This document shows positions 1-7,752 of a DNA stretch of 64,000 nt, piece by piece (within the stretch, counting starts at the first letter, position 1; every line of letters starts with the position of its first letter). A program made the translations under genes and the position numbers. This DNA comes from Bos javanicus (taxonomy: Eukaryota > Chordata > Mammalia > Artiodactyla > Bovidae): contig NC_083875.1 in the NCBI RefSeq assembly GCF_032452875.1, positions 71,384,178 to 71,448,177 on the forward strand. Direction: 5' to 3'. The notes beneath the pieces are model-generated. The model had not been told where the DNA came from. It saw only the letters and a list, made by a program, of their open reading frames with translations, and searched no databases.

Positions 1-255
1 TTTGAAATGCGTTGGAATAAAAACTCAGTTAAAAAGATACAGAGACGCTGACCCCGTCCAGTCTACCCTGGGGAATGTGGGGCCCAAGTTCTGGTGGCTT
101 CTTCTGATTAGTTCAGGGGCATTTTCACTAGTCTGTGGTAGAAAAAAAGGAGAGGGAACTAGTATTTATTAAAACTAAATTCAACTTAAAGACCAATTTG
201 GTAATCAGAAGTAGTCTTGACTTTTTTTTTTTTTTTGAAGCATTAAAATTGTCTT

Positions 256-378
256 GGGACTTTCCTAGCAGTCCAGTGGTTACAAGTTTGCACTTACACT
301 GGAGGGGGCAAGGGTTCAATCCCTGGTCAGGGAACTAAGATCCCTCAGGCCATGCAGCATAGCCAGAATAAAAAGAGT
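256..378 (+). mobile_element. CHR-type tRNA-Glu SINE
   Basis: The sequence starts with a gggactttcct head, has an A-box-like gtccagtggtt and a B-box-like ggttcaatccc, and continues into gggaactaagatccc. This is the layout of cetartiodactyl CHR SINEs. It is degenerate, with a short body and no long A tail. Confidence 0.75.
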
Positions 379-884
379 TCTCTCTTTTAGGAAATGATTA
401 TAAAACAGGGCAGTGGTGCCTGTAGCTTCTCTTGCTATTATGTTTATGTCCTTTCTTGGCAAAATGAAAATTTGCCTATGGTGTGCCCATTTTCTTTGTG
501 GTTTTACTAGCTGGCAAAGTCCTGTCTGAAAATGACCACCAGTTTGGTTTTCACATGGTTCCTCTGAGCCCCGGGGTTCCTGGGGTGGGGGGGGGGTTGG
601 ATTTCGGCTTGGGGAGTGAGAGGAGGGCGCAAAGCATTTTGTCTAATTTACAGTCAGAGGCTCTTCTGTTTTATAGATTAGTTTCTGTATGATTTTGTCT
701 GGAGGTTGAAGGGTATTCCTACCAAAGTTTGGAGATGCTCTAGTCTAGACTGTGCATGTGTTTGGGGGAGAGGAGCAGGGGAGAGAATGCTGCTTTTGCA
801 GGACTGAGCCGGTGATCTTTGTCCATAAATATTTCTTACCTGCTGTAGTGGTCAGGGGTCTTCAGAGAAACAGAGCCAATGGGT

Positions 885-885
<1 letters not shown>

Positions 886-919
<34 letters not shown>

Positions 920-941
920 ATGCATGTGTGTGTGAGAGAGA
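886..941. repeat. (TG)n microsatellite followed by GA run
   Basis: About 17 uninterrupted TG units are followed by catgcatg, a second short TG run and gagagagag. It lies inside the LTR-like repeat in intron 1 and is a likely length polymorphism. Confidence 0.95.
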
Positions 942-1159
942 GTTGGTTCACATGATTGTGGAGACTGGCAAGTACAAAATCAGTGGAACAGGCCAGCTGG
1001 GGACTCAGGGATGTGTTGATGTTATAACCAAAGATTAGAAGCAAAATTCTTTCTTCCTGGGGGACATCAGGGTTTGGTCATTTTACCCTCTTCAGGCCTT
1101 CACCTGATTGAGCGAGGCCCACCCATGCAGTGGCAGGTAATCTGCTTTATTCAGAGTCT

Positions 1160-1427
1160 GCTGCTGCTAAGTCACGTCAGTCGTGTCTGACTCTGTGCGA
1201 CCCCATAGACGGCAGCCCACCAGGCTTCCCCGTCCCTGGGATTCTCCAGGCAGGAACACTGGAGTGGGTTGCCATTTCCTTCTCCAGTGCGTGAAAGTGA
1301 GAAGTGAAAGTGAAGTTGCTCAGTCGTGTCTGACTTAGCCATCCCATGGACTGCAGCCTACCAGGCTCCTCCGTCCATGGGATTCTCCAGGCAGGAACAC
1401 TGGAGTGGGTCACCAGTGCCTTCTCCG
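1160..1427 (-). mobile_element. BovA2 dimeric SINE
   Basis: Two head-to-tail A monomers (each derived from the BovB 3' end) are joined by a gtgaaagtgaagtgaaagtg-like linker, with a GCTGCTGCT start on this strand. The flanking 12-bp duplication TATTCAGAGTCT (1148-1159 and 1428-1439) is perfect, so the insertion boundaries are exact. Confidence 0.93.
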
Positions 1428-1453
1428 TATTCAGAGTCTACTGACTTCAAATG

Positions 1454-1522
1454 TTAATCTCATCTATAAAGTGATACTAATCTCATCTATTAAGGTGATG
1501 TTAATCTCATCTATAAAATGTT
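1454..1522. repeat. Three imperfect 24-bp tandem units
   Basis: The core taatctcatctata (middle unit taatctcatctatta) occurs three times at a period of about 24 bp inside the LTR-like repeat. The original element would have one copy, so this is a local tandem triplication. Confidence 0.85.
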
Positions 1523-1729
1523 GCTTCACAGCAGCATGTTTGACTGTAGTTGGAGCCAGCCTGAGTACTATGACCTTGTCAGGTTGTTGACATATAAGAT
1601 TAACCATCACACCTACTCAAGTGCCTGGGGGGTATGATGGGGATGACAGAAATGGGGAAGGCTGGTCTCTGCCTCCAGGAGGCAAGACTATACTTAGGAA
1701 AAAATTAACACATTATTGACCAGTGTGAT

Positions 1730-1827
1730 GTGAGAGAGAGTTGGTTCACATGATTGTGGAGACTGGCAAAAGTACAAAATCAGTGGGCCAGGCCAGCTGG
1801 GGACTCAGGCAGGAGTTGATGTTAAAA
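1730..1827 (+). repeat. Second copy of a 98-bp local duplication
   Basis: It matches 931-1028 in the same orientation at roughly 92 percent, from tgtgagagagagttggttca to gttgatgtta, with one 2-nt indel. The copies are 799 bp apart. Only this internal slice of the LTR-like repeat is present here, so it is a local copy rather than a second insertion. Confidence 0.88.
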
Positions 1828-2120
1828 CATGTATTAACTCCACAGGCATTAGTTTTTGCAAAAATCCCCCGGTCTTTAATGTGTTAAGAACATGACCATA
1901 TATTTCAGTGCTAACTTGTAATGATGAAATGTAAAAAGTATTTAGAGGAGATGAGGGGGCGAGGGATGGAGGATTCCATGGAGATTTATGGTTGAGGCTG
2001 AGCAGGAACTTTAACAGCACAGAGGACTCAGATAAGTGAGGACACAGAAGTCTTGAGAACCAAGTGGGAACCCTTGGATAATAATAATACTTCTATTTGA
2101 CTAGGTCTCTGAGTTTATCG

Positions 2121-2336
2121 CCACCTTCCCTGGTGGCTCAGATGGTAAAGCATCTGCCCACAATGCAGGGGACCAGGGTTCAATCCCTGAATCTCTCCAG
2201 GAAGATCCCCTGGAGAAGGAAATGACTACCCACTCCAGTATTCTTATCTGGGAAATCCCATGGACAGAGGAGCCTGGTGGGCTACAGTCCATGGAGTTGC
2301 AAAGAGTTGGACATGACCAAGCGACTAACAGCGCTG
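2121..2336 (+). mobile_element. Bov-tA SINE
   Basis: The tRNA-derived head (tggctcagatggtaaag and B-box ggttcaatccc) is followed by the BovB-derived A unit (gatcccctggagaaggaaatg ... catggacagaggagcctgg) and the tail agttggacatgaccaagcgac. It is essentially full length. Confidence 0.92.
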
Positions 2337-2344
2337 AATTTCTT

Positions 2345-2625
2345 AAGAGTTTTCAGACCCATTGTTTCATTTGATGCTTGCAGCAACCTTGATTTTTTTC
2401 GTTGAGGCTCCCAAGGCCCAGAGAGGTTAAGGGATTCATCAGAAGTCACACAGCTTGCCTGGAGGAGGGCGTGGCAACCCACTCTAGTATTCTTGCCTGG
2501 AGAATCCTGTGGACAGAGGAGCCTGGTGGGCTATAGTCCATGAGGTCACAAAGAGTTGGACACAACTGAAGTAACTTGGCATGCACGCACTCACACAGCT
2601 TGCCAGTGTCTGGGCACGTCTTTCT
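2345..2625 (-). repeat. MIR SINE, split by a Bov-tA fragment
   Basis: The antisense MIR core is visible: cattgtttcatttgatgctt, cccagagaggttaaggg and gtcacacagcttgcc, then gtgtctgggca after the insertion. It is an old mammalian repeat. Confidence 0.7.
2460..2590 (+). mobile_element. 5'-truncated Bov-tA fragment in MIR
   Basis: Only the A unit from ggaggagggcgtggcaaccc to the tail is present. It is flanked by the 14-bp duplication TCACACAGCTTGCC (2446-2459 and 2591-2604), which belongs to the interrupted MIR. Confidence 0.92.
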
Positions 2626-2682
2626 ACTCCAAATCCTGCCCCTCATCGTTTATTCGCTTTGTTGGGTATAATGAAATCCATG

Positions 2683-2731
2683 TGAGTGTGTGTATGTGGG
2701 TGTGTGTGAGTGCATGTGTATGTGTGTGTAG
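2683..2731. repeat. TG-rich microsatellite
   Basis: An interrupted (TG)n run with gtgggtgtgtgtgagtgcatg, about 170 bp upstream of the exon 2 acceptor. Confidence 0.9.
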
Positions 2732-2900
2732 GGATAGAAGATTACTCCAGGAAGGAGAAGAATAAAAGTTATCTTCACTCAGAAACCCTGTGAAACTATA
2801 AAAAAACGACTTCTTTTTCTCTCCCTTTCTACCTAGATCTTCCTTTCCCTGTTGACCAGCTTCATTAATCCCTCTCTCTCCTTTTGTCGCCCTCCCCCAG

Positions 2901-3129
2901 ACACGAATGCAGAGTCTGAATCCAGATCCCAAAGCCCATTACACAAGTGTCTACGGAGCCCTCAAGAAAATCATACGGACTGAAGGCTTCTGGAGACCCT
3001 TGCGAGGCCTCAACGTGATGATGATGGGCGCGGGGCCAGCCCACGCCATGTACTTTGCCTGCTACGAAAACATGAAAAGGACTTTAAATGCCGTTTTCCA
3101 CCACCAGGGGAACAGCCACCTAGCCAACG
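2901..3129 (+). CDS. SLC25A37: SLC25A37 exon 2
   Basis: The exon follows cccccag and ends before gtatttg (donor at 3130-3131). It begins in phase 0 with ACA CGA ATG CAG (TRMQ), which in the family directly follows the first PxDxxK signature, and ends with one base of a glycine codon. It encodes 76 residues. These cover the matrix loop and short matrix helix of repeat 1 (TEGFWRPLRG) and transmembrane helix 2 (GAGPAHAMYFACYE). That histidine-containing helix is characteristic of mitoferrin-type carriers and has been linked to iron handling in the yeast homologue Mrs3. Reading on into intron 2 would stop at 3204-3206. Confidence 0.96.
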
Positions 3130-6100
3130 GTATTTGCAAGCGTTTGTCTGGAGTTAGAAAGGTCTCTCCTTCAACAGACCCTTCCCCAGGGTTCTCCTCC
3201 CTGTGACCCAGCTGCCTGACGCCTCATCTCCGCCACGCTTGCTTACGAACCAAGGACTTATGTGTGTGCACACACACTCAGACATACGCGCACACACCCA
3301 CACAGACACACACACACGCACGCGCGCTTTTTTTTTTCTTTCCCCTCCTTCGCTTTCTGAAGCCTGGGGAGAATCAGTGACAGAGGTGTTTCATTGTTGA
3401 GTGGGTTTTGCCTTTTTGCTTTTTTTTTTAACATTCAAAAGCAATTAATGATCAGATCTAGGGGAAAAAAAACACCCTGAATAGGAACAAAACTTTTGAA
3501 TGCTGGATTCCCAAAAAAAAAGTTATGTGGACAGCTTCTTTGAGACTATTTAAAAACTGACCCAACAGGTCTCTACAGCATCAAGATCTAACTAAGCTTT
3601 ACAAGGTCAAGAAGTTTTATGGCTGACGAAGGATTTGCTCCTGCGCAAAGGACCTTTCCCTCCTAAACTTCGAGGGATCTGGGAATTTCACCCCCAGTCT
3701 CTTCCGTTTGTTGCATCTCTCTGCAAGCAAGGGCTGAAATAGTTTTCTTTTGTTCTGAGGGAGCCAGGCGGGCGGTGGGGTGGAAGGGGGAGTGAGTTGG
3801 CCACAGGCAACTGTTACGTAGGCTTGGCTTACTGGGTTCGGCTCCTGTGGGTTTGGTTCTGGTTGGTTTCTGTTTAGGTCTGGAGTGCAACTCTGGCTGG
3901 TGGCACCAGGAGTCTTAAACAAATTTATTTTTCAGCAGCGGAGAGGTAGATGTAACTGGCAAAGCAACTTTTTTTTAGTACCTTCTCCAAAACATCCTTC
4001 CCATCAGCAAACGTTGGTAAAAATGACTCCATCTGGCTGGTTGGCAGACGTTTATTTTGCTTTTTAAAAATTGGCCCCTACTTCCCCATTTGTCCAAACG
4101 GTCACCAAGATCTCCAGTCTTGGTATCTCCAAGTTCATGGTCTCAGGGCCCCGCTTTTGCTAAAACTGCCTCTTTAGCTCCTTGGCGCCTGGACCCCTTG
4201 GAGGCGAGTTTATGTTTATGTCAAGGTCTGCCTAGCGCAGTTACCACTTCACTGTGGTGTGCTCTGGTTGCATTCTGATCTTTCTGCAGATGATCCTACG
4301 TGTGTGTGGAGGAGGGAGGGGGTTACATAAGCATTTCTGAAGCTTTAGCCTGTGTCCTTCATTTCTCCCACTTTCCAGCGGTTGTCTTGATTATTGGGCA
4401 GTGTGAACTACAGAGAGAGGAAACCCAGAGTCAAAAGCAAAATTCCAGGCCGGAATCTGGCTTTTGAAGCCAGGCCAGAGGAGACCTGGGCTTGGTTGTC
4501 CCTGAGACATGAGACATGGCCGTCCCTGAGACATGTCATCGCTTTGCAAACTAACCCGGGTAATCTGCCATCGGCAGGTCTTCTGAGCCTTTTCCCCTTG
4601 GCCATTTGCTTAAAAAAAAAAAAAAAAAAAAACACAAACCTGGATTTCACTAAGTAGTTTTCTTAAAACTGTCTCTTTTTTTCCCCCTCCTGTGTGTATG
4701 TTATTGTTGTTTAATTGGTAAATCATGTCCCACTCTGGGGCCCTATGGACTGTAGCTTACCAGTCTCCTCTTTCCATGGGATTCTCCAGGCAAGAATACT
4801 GGAGTGGGTTGCTATTTCCTCCTCTAGGGGATATTCTCAACCCAGGGATCGAACTGGCGTCTCCTGCACTGCAGGTGGATTCTTTACCACTGAGCCACCT
4901 GGGAAGCCCCTCTGCTTGTATACATGATATCTCCTTCGATTGCCCCAATTTAAGGGCAGAGTGAGTTAATCTATAGACAAAGGCCAGGGATGAGAAAGAA
5001 TTAAAATTTCAGCTGTAGAAAAAGCCACCAAAGTGTGGTTTCCGTTAACATCCCATGTTGGCAGGTCTAGCCTTTTCCTAGGGAAAATGAGGGTTTCTGC
5101 CGAATTGAAATGTGTGTAACGTTGTCTGTTACCTTCCCCATTTTTATCCAGGATTTTCCATGTTGCTTTAGGATTTCAGGAGTTGGTGCTCACCAGGGTG
5201 GACGGGTAATGAGTTTTGCTTCTTGGAAAGCCAGGTCCAGGGTTCTGTCTGACTTTACGTTCCAGGAACTTCCTGAGAAGCCCCGGTCCCAGAGGGTAAT
5301 TTTCTGGAGTTTGTTTTACAGGGATAGCTGGGAGCATGGCCACCCTGCTTCACGACGCAGTCATGAATCCAGCAGAAGGTAATGTTTCATGGTCCCAGGG
5401 AGAGGCAGCAGGGCCTGTGCAGAGGGGCAGGAGCAGAAGTGGGGGGCGGGGCAGCAAGTTGGGCAAGGGGACTCCTGGCCCCAGTCGGAAGATGCAGGAG
5501 AATTCTTGACCATGTTCTCAAAGGCCTTGAGAAGGGATGTGAGCATTTAAGCTCTGGGATTCCTGTTCACTTAAACAGAGCTTCTCAGGGTGGGATCCAT
5601 GGACCAGTAGCATCTGTGCCTCCTGGGAGCATGTTAAAATGCTGATTCACAGATCCCACTCCAGACCTACTAAGTCAGTAGACCTGCTTAACAGGTTCTC
5701 CTGGTGGTTTTTTTATATGCTGTTGTACTACTCTGAAACCTGTGTGTGCTCACACGTGCACACACACAAACACACACCCTCCTGGCCCTTGTTCACTGTT
5801 ACCAAGCGTAGACAGATTTAGAAGAAACTTGTCAGAGGTCATCCATTAGGGGTTATGTTCAATTTCCTTTGTTAAAAGATATTTGAAATTATTACGGAAA
5901 ATTTCCAACAGGCAGATGTAGGGAGAAGAGTATGGTGAGCCCCTCCCCCCGCCATGCATGCATCATTCTACTTCATAAATTAACATTTGGCCACTTTATT
6001 GTAGCTGTCTCTTCTCACTTTACCTTTTTTTTTCCCCTTCGAATTTTGCGAGCATTATAAAACAATTCTTAGCTGTGCAGATGAGTTCTGTTGGCTTTTT

Positions 6101-7752
6101 CTATAGCCTCATATCCTTAGCGAGCTCGGGTCTGAGTAGGAAGGGGTTTTTGGACCTGGTGCCGAGCATAGTTTCAGCTGGGTTAGTCTCTCTGTAAGAT
6201 GTTGGCCTCTCTCCTGCTTCCTTTCCTCACCTGAAAACAGTCCCTTGCCAGAAGGGAGAATCAGAGGTTAAAAAGTGCAACATCTTAAGTATTGTAAGTT
6301 TGGTTTTGTCTTTTAAGGTTACAATTTATCTGCTCTCAGCTGCCTCCCATGCCCCATCAGACAGGAAATGTGTTCTGACCTTCCAGGATGTAAGGGGTCA
6401 GATGGGGAGGCAGGCTGCTGCTTCCGTGGGTTTAAGGTGATTCAGAGTCAATGACCAGTTAGTTAGCCCATGTCAACTGGGCAAGAGTTTTATTTCAACT
6501 CTTTTTTCAGGGGATTAAAAAAAAAAAAATGAAGTTCAACTCTCTCCTTTTCTCCTTGACATTATATCTTTATTCCTTTAGAATTAAAGCACACTGTATG
6601 TGTTTATCTTGCAGTGCTTGGAGACAATTAAAATTCTAAGCCTAAGGGACCACAGTATTTGTCCTTTGAACCACCAGTTACTTTTGTATTAACAAAGCCT
6701 GAGTCCTCACTGGAGTTTGTCATCGAACTTGGGCTAACATCATTCGAGTGTCTCTTTCAAGAGCACTGAGACCCGGAAGCTAAAAACGCTGTCAGCGGGG
6801 TGGAGACCACTGAGAATAAAAGACAGGCCACGTGTCCAGTAGACATAGTGGGACAGAGGAGGGCAAAGGAGCCAGGAAGCAGGATTGAAATCCCCGGCGT
6901 GTGAGATGCCCAAGGCAGCCAGGACCTGGGGGATCAGCTCGGGGAATCTGAAGTGGCTGCCTGGTGTGGGGGCCACCTGAACCGAGTCAGGCAGGAGAAA
7001 CATCAAGAAAGAGCCACATCCTGGCTCCTGGCACTGGGTCCCGGAGGCATGTGTTGAAACCGGGATGGCCGGGAGCTGGCCCCCTGGCGGTTTCTCGGGC
7101 TGGGGCTGGGTGTGTGTGCTAGCTGTCCATGCCCATGTCTAAACTTGCTTGTTTCTCTTTATGGCTTGGCTTCCCATCTCACTCCGACCCGGGGTGGGGC
7201 CAAACCCAACCCCCCTGCGGCCCGACCACAGTCGTGAAGCAACGCATGCAGATGTACAACTCGCCGCACCGGTCGGCCCTCAGCTGCATCCGGACAGTGT
7301 GGGGGACGGAGGGCTTGGGGGCCTTCTATCGGAGTTACACCACGCAGCTGACCATGAACATTCCCTTCCAGTCCATCCACTTCATCACCTACGAGTTCCT
7401 GCAGGAGCAGATCAACCCCTACCGGGGCTACAACCCTCAGTCCCACATCATCTCAGGCGGGCTGGCCGGGGCCCTGGCCGCCGCCGCCACCACCCCCCTG
7501 GACGTCTGTAAGACCCTCCTCAACACTCAGGAGAACATGGCCCTCAGCCTGGCCAACATCAGCGGCCGGCTGTCGGGCATGGCCAATGCCTTCCGGACGG
7601 TGTACCAGCTCAACGGCCTGCCTGGGTACTTCAAAGGTGTGCAGGCCCGGGTCATCTACCAGATGCCATCCACCGCTATCTCCTGGTCTGTCTATGAGTT
7701 CTTCAAGTACTTCCTCACCAAACACAAGCTGGAGAATCGAACTCCCTACTAA
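2901..7752 (+). CDS. SLC25A37: Mitoferrin-1 (SLC25A37), exons 2-4, 3' part of the coding sequence
   Basis: Mitoferrin-1 is a mitochondrial carrier family (SLC25) protein of the inner membrane that brings iron into the matrix for haem and Fe-S cluster synthesis, mainly in erythroid cells. The coding sequence joins 2901-3129, 5322-5378 and 7232-7752. All junctions are GT-AG and the frame is open throughout, giving 268 codons plus stop. The family protein is about 338 residues, so roughly 70 N-terminal residues, including the first PxDxxK signature, are encoded by exon 1 outside the window. The sequence shows the half-repeat motif EGFWRPLRG, the second signature PAEVVKQR, the third signature PLDVCK, and mitoferrin-like helix motifs GAGPAHAMYF and QMPSTAISWSVYEFF. 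SLC25A28 (mitoferrin-2) is the close alternative. The overall match, by memory of the human protein, favours SLC25A37. No frameshift or premature stop is seen. Confidence 0.96.
3266..3328. repeat. (CA)n-rich microsatellite
   Basis: Interrupted CA repeats with CpG-containing units (cacgcacgcgcgc), followed by a T run at 3329-3338. Confidence 0.9.
4611..4632. repeat. A homopolymer
   Basis: An uninterrupted run of about 22 A. It is possibly the remains of a retroposon tail, but no element is recognised before it. Confidence 0.85.
4705..4911 (-). mobile_element. Bov-tA SINE
   Basis: A reverse-strand Bov-tA: tcatgtcccactctgggg tail, ggattctccaggcaagaata core, and a tRNA-like head ending gagccacctgggaagcccc. 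Full length and diverged. Confidence 0.9.
5322..5378 (+). CDS. SLC25A37: SLC25A37 exon 3 (57 nt)
   Basis: The exon lies between ttttacag and gtaatg. It completes the split glycine codon and encodes IAGSMATLLHDAVMNPAE, ending with the first base of a valine codon. This is transmembrane helix 3 up to the PAE of the second carrier signature; exon 4 supplies VVKQR. Both borders are phase 1, so skipping it would keep the frame while removing 19 residues. It is too short to appear as an independent ORF. Confidence 0.95.
5574..5712 (+). mobile_element. MER5-like hAT-Charlie fragment
   Basis: The sequence gcttctcagggtgggatcca ... catgttaaaatgctgattca ... agacctactaagtcagtaga follows the MER5 consensus pattern. 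Terminal repeats are degraded. Confidence 0.6.
5742..5777. repeat. (CA)n-rich microsatellite
   Basis: An interrupted run cacacgtgcacacacacaaa followed by cacacacc. Confidence 0.8.
7232..7752 (+). CDS. SLC25A37: SLC25A37 exon 4, coding part
   Basis: It follows the acceptor cgaccacag, completes the valine codon of PAE-V and runs 173 codons to TAA at 7750-7752. It encodes the rest of carrier repeat 2 (VVKQR, then TEGLGAFYRS and helix 4 with MNIPFQSIHF) and all of repeat 3 (SGGLAGALAAAATTPLDVCK, NGLPGYFKGV and helix 6 QMPSTAISWSVYEFF). The C terminus is LENRTPY. Each repeat therefore keeps its proline kink and a following [DE/N]G-x4-[YF][KR] element. The exon is GC- and CpG-rich compared with its flanks, so long antisense ORFs over it are shadows. 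Confidence 0.97.

Larger units (their letters stand above)
848..1612 (-). mobile_element. Ancient LTR-like interspersed repeat, split by BovA2
   Basis: The left part (848-1159) and right part (1440-1612) together resemble an old mammalian interspersed repeat, read antisense. It runs from a cagagaaacagagcc edge through a TG/AG-rich stretch to a terminal ttaaccatcaca. I recognise the pattern but cannot assign the family with certainty; a solo LTR of MaLR or ERVL type is likely. BovA2 sits inside it with a clean target-site duplication. No retroviral gene is present. Confidence 0.55.
1..2900 (+). other. SLC25A37 intron 1, 3' part
   Basis: This is the distal end of intron 1. It ends in a long pyrimidine tract (about 2808-2898) and the acceptor cccccag at 2894-2900. 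It contains a CHR-type SINE, an old LTR-like repeat split by BovA2, a TG microsatellite, a local duplication, a full Bov-tA and a MIR split by a SINE fragment. The stretches 1-255, 379-847 and 1828-2120 show no repeat I recognise. A G-rich run with four G-tracts lies at 573-614. An AGATAA (GATA-type site) at 2030-2035 is visible, but one such hexamer is weak evidence for an enhancer. Confidence 0.85.
3130..5321 (+). other. SLC25A37 intron 2
   Basis: A 2.2-kb intron with donor gtattt and acceptor ttttacag. It holds a CA-rich microsatellite, T and A homopolymers and one Bov-tA. About 3330-4600 has no recognised repeat and no convincing ORF; the short ORFs on both strands there look like chance. 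Confidence 0.9.
5379..7231 (+). other. SLC25A37 intron 3
   Basis: A 1.85-kb intron with donor gtaatg. The acceptor region before 7232 is C-rich but broken by purines, so its pyrimidine tract is weak. It holds a MER5-like fragment, a CA microsatellite and possibly a degraded L1M piece (about 5870-6080). The rest has no recognised repeat. The last 103 bases are open in frame with exon 4 from an ATG at 7129. Confidence 0.88.

Noticed and set aside
848..1612. Possible endogenous retrovirus
   Set aside because: Only solo LTR-like remnants (also at 31.7 and 41.1 kb); no internal retroviral genes are visible.
2030..2035. GATA site as an erythroid enhancer of SLC25A37
   Set aside because: A single AGATAA without a paired E-box or conservation data is expected by chance.
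3617..3922. 101-codon minus-strand ORF in intron 2
   Set aside because: No recognisable domain, no promoter or splice context, biased composition; length expected by chance over 64 kb.
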